64,000 nt of DNA from Rugamonas fusca. GTDB taxonomy: Bacteria > Pseudomonadota > Gammaproteobacteria > Burkholderiales > Burkholderiaceae_D. The notes under the pieces are model-generated. The model saw only the letters and a program-made list of their open reading frames with translations. It had not been told where the DNA came from and made no database searches. Below, piece after piece: positions 51,377 through 59,967 of the stretch (position 1 is the first letter of the stretch; every line of letters starts with the position of its first letter). The stretch is taken from the NCBI RefSeq assembly GCF_014042365.1, contig NZ_JACEZS010000013.1:112746-176745 (forward strand), in the 5' to 3' direction. A program made the position numbers and the translations under genes.

Positions 51377-52309
51377 ATGGCGAGCGCCGCACTGGCCCTG
51401 ATGGCCTCCGCGCAGGAAGGTGCCGGCAAGCGCGCCCTGGTCACCGGCCTGGCCGGCTTCACGGGGCGCTACCTGGAGCGCGAGCTGCGCGCGGCCGGCT
51501 ATGAGGTGCACGGCACCACCACGCCGGGCCACCCGGGCGCCCCAGGACTGTACCCGGTCGACCTGACCGACCGCGCCGCCGTGGCGGCCATGGTGGCCCA
51601 GGTGCAGCCGGACGTGGTGGCCCACCTGGCCGGCATCGCCTTCGTCGGCCATGCCGATGTGGAGCAGTTCTACCGCGTCAACGTGGTGGGCACGCGCCAC
51701 CTGCTCGAAGCGCTGGCGAGTCTGGAGCACAAGCCATCGGCCGTGCTGCTGGCCTCGAGCGCCAACATCTACGGCAACACCAGCGTGCCCGTCATCGACG
51801 AGAAGGTGGCGGCGGCGCCGGCCAACGACTACGCCGTCAGCAAGCTGGCCATGGAGTACATGGCCCGGCTGTGGCAGGACAAGCTGCCCCTGATCATCAC
51901 CCGGCCGTTCAATTACACGGGGGTGGGCCAGCACGAGAACTTCCTGCTGCCCAAGATCGTCGGCCATTTCCGCCGCCGCGCCACCGACATCGAGCTGGGT
52001 AACCTGCACGTGTGGCGCGACTTTTCCGACGTGCGCATGGTGGCGGCCAGCTACCGCGCGCTGCTGGCGGCCGCCCCGGCCGGCCAGACCTTCAACATCT
52101 GTTCCGGCCGCGCCCATTCGCTGGGCGAGGTGCTGGACATGATGGCCGACATCGCCGGCTACCGCATCAATGTGCATGTCAATCCGGCCTTCGTGCGCGC
52201 CAACGAGGTGGAGCGGCTGACGGGCGACAACGCCCGCCTGGCCGCCGTGGTGGGCGCGCTGGCGCCGCCGCCGCTGGCTGACACGCTGCGCTGGATGTAC
52301 ACGGGGTGA
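51377..52309 (+). CDS. rmd: GDP-6-deoxy-D-mannose reductase (Rmd-like)
   Basis: SDR enzyme of 310 aa that reduces the Gmd product to GDP-D-rhamnose. It has ALVTGLAGFTGRYLERE near residues 19-35, VVAHLAGIAFVGHA, LLASSANIYGN and the catalytic YAVSKLAME. A later start at 51401 is possible. Assignment as Rmd rather than a generic epimerase rests on its neighbour gmd and the HLAGIAFVGHAD pattern. The stop overlaps the next gene in GTGA. Confidence 0.87.
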   Translation: MASAALALMASAQEGAGKRALVTGLAGFTGRYLERELRAAGYEVHGTTTPGHPGAPGLYPVDLTDRAAVAAMVAQVQPDVVAHLAGIAFVGHADVEQFYRVNVVGTRHLLEALASLEHKPSAVLLASSANIYGNTSVPVIDEKVAAAPANDYAVSKLAMEYMARLWQDKLPLIITRPFNYTGVGQHENFLLPKIVGHFRRRATDIELGNLHVWRDFSDVRMVAASYRALLAAAPAGQTFNICSGRAHSLGEVLDMMADIAGYRINVHVNPAFVRANEVERLTGDNARLAAVVGALAPPPLADTLRWMYTG

Positions 52310-53460
52310 GTGCGCCGCGTATCGGCCTGTCCGCCACCGCGCTCGAACCGGGCCTGGCGGACGCCCGCCAGGATGGCATCGCCCGCTACACCCAGGCCTT
52401 GCTGGACGAACTGCCGGCCGCCGGTTGCGCCGTGCGGCCGCTGTCGTTCGCGCCGCCTGGCGCGCCCGCATGCCTGCGCGTGGGGCGGGCCTTGCCGCTG
52501 TCGTTCGCGCTGGCCTCGATCGGCGACTTGATCCTGCCGGCGAGCGCGCGGCTGGCCGTGCGCGAGCTGGGCCAGGATGGCCAGCCGCTGGACCTGTTCC
52601 ACGCCACCGACCACCGCATCGTGCGCATGGATTGCCCGGTGGTGGCCACCCTGCATGACGCGCTGCCCATCGCCCACCCCGCGTGGTGTGCGCCGCGCCG
52701 GCGCCGCCTGCAAAACTGGCTGCTGGTGAAGGCGGCGCGCAAGGCCGACCACGTGATCGCCCTGTCGCAGCACGCCGTGCCGGAACTGGTGGGCGCCTAC
52801 GGCATCGACGAGCGCCGCGTGAGCGTGGTGCACCCGGGCGTGGCGCCGGCCTGGTTCGACGCGCCGGGCGCAGATGCGGTGGCGGCCACGCTGCAACGCC
52901 ATGGCCTGCGGCCCGGCTACTTCCTGTGCGTGGCCACGCTGGAGCCGCGCAAGAACCTTGCGCATCTGTTGCAAGCCTACCTGGCGCTGCCGCCCGTGGT
53001 GCGGGCCGCGCGCCAGCTGCTGATCGTGGGCCAGGCCGGCTGGGACAGCGCGCCGCTGGCGCAACGGATCGCCGCCGCCCGTCAGCAGGGCGAGCAGGTG
53101 CTGTGGCTGGCCGGCGTGCCGGAGCAGGATGAACTGCGCCAGTTGTACGCAGGCGCGGGCGCCTTCGCGCTGCCGGCGCTGCATGCGCGCGCCGGCCTGG
53201 CCATGCTGGAGGCGCTGGCGGCCGGCGTGCCGGTGCTGTGCGCGGCCGGCGGCGCGCTGGCCGAACTGGCCGGCGGCGCCGCGCTGGAAGCGGACCCGCT
53301 GTCGGTACCGGAATGGACGGCCGCCCTGCACGCCATCGTGCGCGACGAGGCGCTGCGCGCGCGCTGCGTGGCGGCCGGCCAGCGCCGCGCGCTGGAATTG
53401 ACCCAGGCCGAGATGGCCCGCCGCACGCTGGCCGTTTACCAATCCATCCTTACTCAGTGA
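52306..53460 (+). CDS. GT4 glycosyltransferase (WbpY/WbpX-like mannosyl/rhamnosyl transferase)
   Basis: Glycosyltransferase of 384 aa, GT-B fold. The N-terminal domain has DGIARYTQALLDELP and DLFHATDH. The C-terminal nucleotide-sugar site has CVATLEPRKNLAHLLQAY, GVPEQDELRQLYAGAGAFALPALHA and a GLAMLEALAAGVPVL segment with the EX7E-type Glu. The start is GTG at 52306, overlapping rmd. Context suggests transfer of D-rhamnose from GDP-D-rhamnose; the exact linkage is unknown. Confidence 0.87.
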   Translation: MSAPRIGLSATALEPGLADARQDGIARYTQALLDELPAAGCAVRPLSFAPPGAPACLRVGRALPLSFALASIGDLILPASARLAVRELGQDGQPLDLFHATDHRIVRMDCPVVATLHDALPIAHPAWCAPRRRRLQNWLLVKAARKADHVIALSQHAVPELVGAYGIDERRVSVVHPGVAPAWFDAPGADAVAATLQRHGLRPGYFLCVATLEPRKNLAHLLQAYLALPPVVRAARQLLIVGQAGWDSAPLAQRIAAARQQGEQVLWLAGVPEQDELRQLYAGAGAFALPALHARAGLAMLEALAAGVPVLCAAGGALAELAGGAALEADPLSVPEWTAALHAIVRDEALRARCVAAGQRRALELTQAEMARRTLAVYQSILTQ

Positions 53461-53481
53461 CGCGCGAGCGTCCCATCCCCC

Positions 53482-54603
53482 ATGCGTGTGCTTCATTTCT
53501 ACAAGACCTATTACCCCGACAGCTGGGGCGGCATCGAACAGGTGATCCGCCAACTTTGCGTGGGCACGGGCCGGCTGGGCGTGCGCAATGAGGTGCTGAC
53601 GCTCACGCGCCAGCCCGAGCCGGCCGAGCTGGCGCTGGAAGGCCACCTGGTGCACCGGGTGCCGCTCGATTTCGAGATCGCCTCCACCGGCTTCTCGGTG
53701 GCGGCCATCCGCAAGCTGGCGCGGCTGGCGCGCCAGGCCGACGTGATCCACTACCACTTCCCGTGGCCGTTCATGGACCTGGCCCATTTCCTGGCCCGGG
53801 TCGACAAGCCCAGCGTGGTGACCTATCACTCGGACATCGTGCGCCAGAAGAACCTGCTGCGCCTGTACACGCCGCTCAAGCGCGGCTTCCTGCGCAGCGT
53901 GGACGCCATCGTGGCCACCTCGCCCAATTACCTGGCCTCGTCGCCCGTGCTGAGCCGCTACCAGCACAAGACCCGCACCATCACCTATGGCCTGGACCAG
54001 GCCATCTATCCGCAGCCTTCCCAGGCCACGCGCGACAAGTGGCGCGCCCTGTGCGGCGAGCGCTTCTTCCTGTTTGTGGGCGTGCTGCGCTACTACAAGG
54101 GCTTGCACATCCTGCTCGACGCCATGGCCAGCGTGGACTATCCGGTGGTGATCGTGGGCGCCGGCCCCATCGAGCAGGAACTCAAGGCCCATGCGGCCCG
54201 CCTGGGCCTGCACCACGTGCTGTTCGTGGGCGCGCTGGAGGAGGAGGACAAGGTGGCCCTGCTGCAGTTGTGCTACGCGATGGTGTTCCCGTCCCATTTG
54301 CGCTCGGAGGCGTTCGGCATCTCGCTGCTGGAAGGGGCCATGTACGGCAAGCCCATGATCTCGAGCGAGATCGGCACCGGCACCACCTACATCAACATCG
54401 ACCAGGACACGGGGCTGGTGGTGCCGCCCAACGATCCGGCCGCGTTCGGGGCCGCCATGCGCACCCTGTGGGAGCAGCCGGAACTGGCCGCCGCCATGGG
54501 CCGGCGCGCGGCCGCCCGCTACCACGAACTGTTCACGGCCGAACGCATGGCCGCCAACTACGCGGCCCTGTACCGCGAGGTGGTGGCGGCCCGCGCGCGC
54601 TGA
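53482..54603 (+). CDS. GT4 glycosyltransferase (WbpZ-like)
   Basis: Glycosyltransferase of 373 aa. The N-terminal FYKTYYPDSWGGIEQVI (about 6-22) is typical of WbpZ-type enzymes, which start the common polysaccharide antigen chain. The donor domain has LFVGVLRYYKGLHILLDA, VIVGAGPIEQEL and SEAFGISLLEGAMYGKP with the conserved Glu pair. It lies 21 bases after the previous transferase and ends the module; no ABC exporter genes follow. Confidence 0.88.
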   Translation: MRVLHFYKTYYPDSWGGIEQVIRQLCVGTGRLGVRNEVLTLTRQPEPAELALEGHLVHRVPLDFEIASTGFSVAAIRKLARLARQADVIHYHFPWPFMDLAHFLARVDKPSVVTYHSDIVRQKNLLRLYTPLKRGFLRSVDAIVATSPNYLASSPVLSRYQHKTRTITYGLDQAIYPQPSQATRDKWRALCGERFFLFVGVLRYYKGLHILLDAMASVDYPVVIVGAGPIEQELKAHAARLGLHHVLFVGALEEEDKVALLQLCYAMVFPSHLRSEAFGISLLEGAMYGKPMISSEIGTGTTYINIDQDTGLVVPPNDPAAFGAAMRTLWEQPELAAAMGRRAAARYHELFTAERMAANYAALYREVVAARAR

Positions 54604-55004
54604 TTTTCCAGCCCCCGGCTTGATCTGGCGCAAACCATCGCGCCCGGTGGACGCTATGATGGCGCTGGACTCTCTGCCCCCGTTTCCGGTCCGTAACACC
54701 GGTCTGACCAGTTATCGACGGTTTCATGCGACGCAACGACGGCGCGGGTGGCGAGAGTTCACCGCGGCCCGGCCTGCCGGGCCGGCAGGTGTGTCTGGAC
54801 AGCAACGCTCGCCCCCGCAAAACACCATCGCATGAGGCGGTGATGGCCACAGGCCCGGCGACGCCGGCGTTCGGCGCTAGAATGGGGCATGTGCGATATC
54901 GTCGGTGACCTGTCCCTTACCTTGCTGGCATGCCCCGTCACGGACGCGTCCGGGCGGCGCGCACGGTGCGCCGGTCCGCAAGCAAGACCCACCGTGTCCA
55001 GGCC
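54604..55004 (+). other. 401-base gap before the MASE1-GGDEF gene
   Basis: No gene is supported here. An FNR/ANR-like site TTGAT-N4-CGCAA lies at 54620-54633 and a TATGAT -10 at 54655-54660, spaced as in a class II FNR promoter. Short GC-rich inverted stretches (CCTGCCGGGCCGGCAGG near 54772-54788) occur. A GCTAGAATGGGG stretch near 54874-54886 could be a second -10. Confidence 0.4.
54620..54660 (+). promoter_or_regulatory. Possible FNR/ANR-dependent promoter
   Basis: The half-sites TTGAT and CGCAA are separated by four bases, centred at 54626.5. TATGAT at 54655-54660 puts a start near 54667, about 41 bases from the site centre. The right half-site has only three of five consensus bases, so this is tentative. 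Confidence 0.3.
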
Positions 55005-56423
55005 ATGTTGAAACTTGCTGCAGTCAGCCGGAGCCCCGGCGGATCGCGCGCGCAGGCGTTGTGGCTGGCGCTGGGCGGGGTCGCCTATTACGCCTGCGCC
55101 AGCTTTGGTATGGCCTTGTTTTCCATTCAGCCGAGCAATATCACGCTGCTCTGGCTGCCCTCGGGCATCGGCCTGGCCATGTGCGCCCAGGCTGGCCGGC
55201 GCGCCTGGCCCTGCGTGTTCGCCGCCAGTTTCTTCGCCAACGCGCCCGGCATGGGGGCCCAGGAATCGCTGGCCCATTTGCTGTCGACCTGCGTGGCGGC
55301 CGGCGCCGACACGCTGGCCGCCGCGCTGGCCGCCGCCATGTTGCGGCGCCACTTGCCCCATGGGCTGGAACGGCTGTCCAGCCTGTTTACCTTCATCGCC
55401 GCCGTGTGCCTGCTGCCGACCCTGGTGTCGGCCGTGATCCTGGCCGCCAACCTGGCGCTGGGCGGCTACATCGCGTGGAGCGCGAGCCTGCCGTTCGTCG
55501 GCATGCTGCTGTTTGCCGACAGCCTGGGCATCCTGCTGGTCTATCCGCTGGTGGCGGCCTGGCGCGCGGGCCCGGCGCCCCGGCCCGGCGCCTGGCGCGC
55601 CAGCCTGCTGGTGACGCTGCTGGCGCTGGCCATGGCCTGGCTGGCCTTCACCGTGTTCGCCGGCCTGATCTTCCTGATCGTGCCCACGCTGCTGTATCTG
55701 GCCTTGCGCGGCCGCGACCAGGCCGTGTACGTGGCGTTGGCCCTGACCATCAGCGCCATCGTGGCGCTGGCCGCGCGCGACCTGGGGCCGTTCCACGTGG
55801 TCGACACCGTGCAGGCCCGCTTCATGCTGTTGTCCTACCTGTTCTCCACCACCGTGGTGGTGCTGGGCATGGCGCTGCAGCGCCACGACCTGGAGCTGGA
55901 AACGCGGGCCCGCCAGGACTGGCAATTCCTGGCCAACCATGACGCGCTCACGGGCCTGTCCAACCGGCTATCCTTCATGCCCATGCTGGAAAATGAGATC
56001 GAACGGGCCCGCCGCAATGGCCGCGCCTTTGCCGTCGCCACGCTCGACATCGACCACTTCAAGCGCATCAACGACACCTACGGCCACCAGGTGGGCGACA
56101 AGGTGCTGGTGGCCGTGGCCGGCCGGCTCAGGGCGGCCTTGCGCACGGTGGACATGGTGGCCCGCATGGGCGGCGAGGAGTTTGCCATCTGCTTCCCCGA
56201 CACCCCGGCCGGCGAAGCTTTGCTGGCCATGGAACGGCTGCGGACCGGCGTGGGCCAGCTGCGGGTGGCGGCCGGCGGCCAGCAGGTGACGGTCACCATC
56301 AGCGGTGGCATGGCCGTGTGGCGGCCCGACCAGCCGTGCGGCGTGGACCAGTTGCTGGACCGTGCCGACCAGTGCCTGTACCGGGCCAAGCGCGAGGGGC
56401 GCGACCGCATCGTCACGGACTAG
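55005..56423 (+). CDS. MASE1-domain diguanylate cyclase
   Basis: Membrane cyclase of 472 aa making c-di-GMP. The N-terminal MASE1 domain (about 15-290) has eight or so hydrophobic helices and the family text SNITLLWLPSGIGLA. The GGDEF domain (about 305-470) has NHDALTGLSNR, DIDHFKRINDTYGHQ and the active-site variant GGEEF. The inhibitory-site RTVD lies five residues before it. ATG at 55005 is chosen; an earlier in-frame ATG at 54930 would add 25 residues with no domain content. Confidence 0.87.
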   Translation: MLKLAAVSRSPGGSRAQALWLALGGVAYYACASFGMALFSIQPSNITLLWLPSGIGLAMCAQAGRRAWPCVFAASFFANAPGMGAQESLAHLLSTCVAAGADTLAAALAAAMLRRHLPHGLERLSSLFTFIAAVCLLPTLVSAVILAANLALGGYIAWSASLPFVGMLLFADSLGILLVYPLVAAWRAGPAPRPGAWRASLLVTLLALAMAWLAFTVFAGLIFLIVPTLLYLALRGRDQAVYVALALTISAIVALAARDLGPFHVVDTVQARFMLLSYLFSTTVVVLGMALQRHDLELETRARQDWQFLANHDALTGLSNRLSFMPMLENEIERARRNGRAFAVATLDIDHFKRINDTYGHQVGDKVLVAVAGRLRAALRTVDMVARMGGEEFAICFPDTPAGEALLAMERLRTGVGQLRVAAGGQQVTVTISGGMAVWRPDQPCGVDQLLDRADQCLYRAKREGRDRIVTD

Positions 56424-56447
56424 CGGCCGCGCGCGGGTGGCGCTGCT

Positions 56448-56978
56448 TCAGCGTGGGCGGCCCTTGCGGCGCGCCGTCCAGCCCCGCAGCGCCAGGCCGG
56501 CCGCCAGCATAGCGTAGCGGCCCGGTTCGGGCACGGCTTCCACCACACCGTATTTGGGGCCAGGCCAGATGCTGTTGCCGGACACGTCGTTCCACTTGCC
56601 GTTGGCGTAGGTATGCGCATATTGCTCGCCAAACAGCTTGTTCGGCTCGCCGATGGCCCCGTTGGTGTAGGTGACGGCATCGCCGTTGGACCAGGCGAAA
56701 TCGGTGGAATTGGGGCCGGTGCGGTGGAAGCCCAGCCATAGCGCGTGGCTGCTGCCGCAGGTGCTGATCAGCAAATCGTTCTCGGCCTGGCTGTTGACAG
56801 CCACCAGGTGGGCGCCCATGGCCACGGCCGCCGCTTCGGCGTCGGTCCAGCTGCTGGCGCTGAGTTCGATGTAGTGGTGGCCGCCGAAGTCGCCGGTCAC
56901 GCCGGTCGGCGTGACGGCCTGCGCCGAGGCGGCTGCCAGCAGCAGGGGGGACCGGGCGAACTGTTTCAGGATGAACAT
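56448..56978 (-). CDS. PEP-CTERM C-type-lectin-like protein
   Basis: Exported protein of 176 aa. A short signal peptide (FILKQFARSPLLLAAASAQA) precedes a C-type-lectin-like domain, with SWTDAEAAAVAMGAHLVAVNS, ALWLGFHR, FAWSNGD and GKWNDVSGN. The C-terminus has the sorting signal VPEP, a hydrophobic helix and an Arg-rich end, expected to be processed by an exosortase that is not in this window. The start at 56978 follows GGAG at good spacing. Ligand unknown; surface or matrix attachment is a reasonable guess. Confidence 0.85.
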   Translation of the reverse strand: MFILKQFARSPLLLAAASAQAVTPTGVTGDFGGHHYIELSASSWTDAEAAAVAMGAHLVAVNSQAENDLLISTCGSSHALWLGFHRTGPNSTDFAWSNGDAVTYTNGAIGEPNKLFGEQYAHTYANGKWNDVSGNSIWPGPKYGVVEAVPEPGRYAMLAAGLALRGWTARRKGRPR

Positions 56979-57277
56979 GGGCGACTCCATATGGCAAGGG
57001 ATGGCAGGAGCATCGGCGGGAATGAACAAATGATAATAAATTTATAATATTGTATCGTCAACGCTGGCTTGATGGCTGTGGCAAGATTGCGTCACTATCA
57101 ATATCGATGCCAGGGACGATGGCCGCGCCGCGGATCGACATGGCGCGATGCCCTTCGTACAATGGCAGGACCGGCGCCACGGCGCCGGTCCTGCCACGTG
57201 CTCCCGCAAGACCATTCGTGCGTCACGGAAATTTAATTTCCGCTACGCTTGATTATTTGCCCAACAAGGAGAACAAC

Positions 57278-57670
57278 ATGCCCCATCCCTTCAAGAAGCT
57301 GTGCGTCCACGCCGCCATGATCGCCTTTGTCAGCGTGGGCATAGCCCAGCCAGCCCAGGCCGCCCTTGTCGGCACCGCGCAAGTGGTGACCGCCGCCAAC
57401 GCCGACCAGGCGCGCGCCCATCTGGCGGCCACCCTCAACCGTGCCGACGTGCAGGCCGAGTTGCAGCGTTACCACATCGACCCGGCCGACGCCCAGGCCC
57501 GTATCGCCGCCCTGAGCGACGCCGAGGTGGCAGCCATGGCGCACCAGGTCGACAGCCTGCCGGCCGGCGGTGACGGCCTGGTGGGCGCATTGGTGTTCAT
57601 CTTCGTGCTGTTGCTGGTGACGGACATCCTGGGCTTGACCAAGGTGTTCCCCTTCACCCGCCACCGTTGA
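57278..57670 (+). CDS. PA2779-family protein
   Basis: Small protein of 130 aa with a signal peptide (ending AQPAQA), then a helical region ADQARAHLAATLNRADVQAELQ-like in pieces. A C-terminal membrane segment follows (LVGALVFIFVLLLVTDILG), with a final FPFTRHR. This is the PA2779 family, function unknown, nearly always encoded beside a PA2778-type peptidase as here. AAGGAG precedes the ATG. Its stop overlaps the next ATG. Confidence 0.87.
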   Translation: MPHPFKKLCVHAAMIAFVSVGIAQPAQAALVGTAQVVTAANADQARAHLAATLNRADVQAELQRYHIDPADAQARIAALSDAEVAAMAHQVDSLPAGGDGLVGALVFIFVLLLVTDILGLTKVFPFTRHR

Positions 57671-58632
57671 TGGCGGCACGCGGTACGGGCCGGCGCCGGC
57701 TGGCGCCGGCCCTGTTGCTGGCGGCCTTGTTGCTGGGCGGCTGCGCCACCCAGACGGCGGCGCTGCGCTCGGCGCCGCCGCCAGGTGTCGCGTCCCGGCT
57801 GGAGCTGCCTGCCACGCCATTTTTTGCCCAGGAACGCTACCAATGCGGCCCGGCCGCGTTGGCCATGGCGCTGGGCGCGGCCGGCATCGCCGTCGTGCCC
57901 GACACGCTGGTGCCGCAGGTCTACCTGCCCGGGCGCGAAGGCAGCCTGCAAGTGGAGATGCTGGCCGCCGCCCGCCGCAACGGCGCGCTGGGCGTGACCA
58001 TCGCGCCCCGGCTGGACGCGTTGCTGGCGGAACTGCAGGCAGGCCACCCGGTGCTGGTGCTGCAGAACCTGAGCCTGCCGATCTTTCCCCGCTGGCATTA
58101 CGCCGTCGTGACCGGCTACGACCTGGCGCAGGGCGATATCGTGCTCCATTCCGGCACCACGGAGCACATGGTGATGGCCATGTCGACCTTTGAGCACACG
58201 TGGGCCCGCAGCGGCTACTGGGCCATGGTGGCGCTGGCGCCGGGGCAATTGCCCGTCACCAGCGACAAGCCGGCTGTGCTCGACGCGCTGGTGGCGTGGG
58301 AGCGTAACGGCAAGCCGGACGCCGTGCGGCAAAGCTATGCAGCCGCCGACCGGCGCTGGCCCGGTGAGCTGGGCTTGCTGCTGGGCTTGGGCAACACGGC
58401 CTACGCGGCCGGCGACCGGGCCGGCGCGGCCGACGCGTTCCGGCGCGCCACCCAGGCTCATCCGGACAGCGCGCCGGCGTTCAACAACCTGGCGTTCGTG
58501 CTGAGCGAGCTGGGCGACTACGGCGCGGCGCGGACGGCGGCCACCCGCGCGCTGGCGCTCGGCGGGCCGTTTCGTGCCGAAGCACAGGCCACGCTGGAGA
58601 CCATTGAGCGGGCCGAGCGGCAGCGCCAGTGA
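57670..58632 (+). CDS. PA2778-family C39-like cysteine peptidase lipoprotein
   Basis: Protein of 320 aa. A lipobox LLLGGC follows a basic, hydrophobic N-terminus, so it is probably lipid-anchored. A peptidase C39-like domain has the catalytic cysteine in YQCGPAALAMAL and a histidine in RWHYAVVTGYD. A tetratricopeptide-like C-terminal part follows (GNTAYAAGDRAGAADAFRRA). It is paired with the PA2779-type gene by a one-base overlap. Role unknown. Confidence 0.87.
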   Translation: MAARGTGRRRLAPALLLAALLLGGCATQTAALRSAPPPGVASRLELPATPFFAQERYQCGPAALAMALGAAGIAVVPDTLVPQVYLPGREGSLQVEMLAAARRNGALGVTIAPRLDALLAELQAGHPVLVLQNLSLPIFPRWHYAVVTGYDLAQGDIVLHSGTTEHMVMAMSTFEHTWARSGYWAMVALAPGQLPVTSDKPAVLDALVAWERNGKPDAVRQSYAAADRRWPGELGLLLGLGNTAYAAGDRAGAADAFRRATQAHPDSAPAFNNLAFVLSELGDYGAARTAATRALALGGPFRAEAQATLETIERAERQRQ

Positions 58633-58883
58633 CGGCGCCGCCGCCGGGGCGCTTGGGTCGCCCGGCGCATGAATGATGAAAGCGGCCCATGCAGTGTCGT
58701 ATTCACTCTTGAAGTCCTGTGCGATTTGCATGGCGACTTCGGGTGAAGGTTTCGTCAACCGAAGCAGTGTGTTTCCTGGTGGTAACGGTCTAAACATCTT
58801 GGAACGGTAACATGCCCTGTCTTCAAAGAAACTATCCAATGGTAACTATTGGGGGCAGCGGTCGCCTTCAGCCTTGAGTATGG

Positions 58884-59507
58884 TCACGGGCACGATGCCA
58901 TCCCTGGCTGATAACCCAAGGTCTGTGCTCGTACGATGGTGGTCGACGCGGGCAAACTGAAGCTGAACGAATACAGGGCGGTCAGTGATTGGTAGGGCAG
59001 GGGATCGCAAGTCCCCGCGTCGCTCCCTGTGGAACAGATGCGTGCCCGAACGAACCGGACGCAATTGGCGCCGTTCGGATCGGCGCTGCAATTGATGCGG
59101 TTGCGGGTGGGGCAGGCGGGCAAAAGGGCTGTCGGGATGGCCTGGAGTGTCTCCGTGCCGTCGCTGCTGCGCGCAAGCGAAAAATAGTCTATGCGCACGT
59201 TCTGGTCGGTCACTGGAGCACCCCAGGAAAGTGTTCCTGCACTGGTGCGGAATAGCGCGTTTTGCCGGGCCAGGTTCTTCCCTGCTTCATCTGCTACATC
59301 CGTATTCGCGGCGGCAATCGCAGCGCGCCTGCTCACTTCCAGCAGCGTGTTCCACATGTAGATAGCACGTGCCAGATCAATCATGAAGAACAGCAAGGTA
59401 AAAAACAGCAGGGACACCAGCGCGAATTCGACCGCTGCGACGCCGGCCTGACGCGGGATGCGGCGGAAGGAAGCGCGCCATAATTGGGACAATTCAATTT
59501 CCGACAT
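58884..59507 (-). CDS. TadE-like pseudopilin, third gene of the tad minor operon
   Basis: Protein of 207 aa with the TadE pattern: a basic N-terminus followed by GVAAVEFALVSLLFFTLLFFMIDLAR, whose Glu after the hydrophobic start is characteristic, then NTLLEVSRRAA. The rest is a secreted globular part with four to six cysteines (PACPTRNRINC, RARICS, GTCDPL). It overlaps the preceding TadE-like gene by 14 bases. Confidence 0.85.
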   Translation of the reverse strand: MSEIELSQLWRASFRRIPRQAGVAAVEFALVSLLFFTLLFFMIDLARAIYMWNTLLEVSRRAAIAAANTDVADEAGKNLARQNALFRTSAGTLSWGAPVTDQNVRIDYFSLARSSDGTETLQAIPTALLPACPTRNRINCSADPNGANCVRFVRARICSTGSDAGTCDPLPYQSLTALYSFSFSLPASTTIVRAQTLGYQPGMASCP

Positions 59508-59967
59508 AGCGCATTGTGATGTCGGCCGTCAGCAGCAATCCATTGTCACCGGTGACTGATGAGGTAAAGGACTGGAAAATTTCGTCAATCAGGTTGACTC
59601 GTATCGCGACCCGGATGGTGGCGGGAATACTAAAACCGTCGCAGGTCAATCCGTCGCACTGGATCGACACTGATGGGGCAGATGGCCCTGGATACAGTCC
59701 GGCCAGTTCCATCGCCACAATTGAATTTGCCACCGCCACTTCATTGCTGGTCCTTGCTGAATTGCTCAGGGAGAGCTTCGGGACGGTCGATAGGTAAACG
59801 GCGGCATCGCGGGCCGCCTCGCGGGCCACTGTATAACAAACGAAGGCTCGTCCAAACAGCAGGGGAAATGCCAGCAGTATCATTATGAAGGGCAAGATGA
59901 TGGCGAACTCCAGCGCGGCGATACCGCGCTGGTGTGCTGTCGCCTTGCATGGGCAATTCGCATTCAT
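59494..59967 (-). CDS. TadE-like pseudopilin, second gene of the tad minor operon
   Basis: Protein of 157 aa with GIAALEFAIILPFIMILLAF (Glu in the TadE position near residue 20) and AREAARDAAVYL. A globular domain with a Cys pair (IQCDGLTCDGF) follows. Minor pilins of this type are processed like Flp pilins and assist adhesion. It overlaps its upstream TadG-like partner in ATGA, so the three genes are translationally coupled. Confidence 0.85.
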   Translation of the reverse strand: MNANCPCKATAHQRGIAALEFAIILPFIMILLAFPLLFGRAFVCYTVAREAARDAAVYLSTVPKLSLSNSARTSNEVAVANSIVAMELAGLYPGPSAPSVSIQCDGLTCDGFSIPATIRVAIRVNLIDEIFQSFTSSVTGDNGLLLTADITMRYVGN

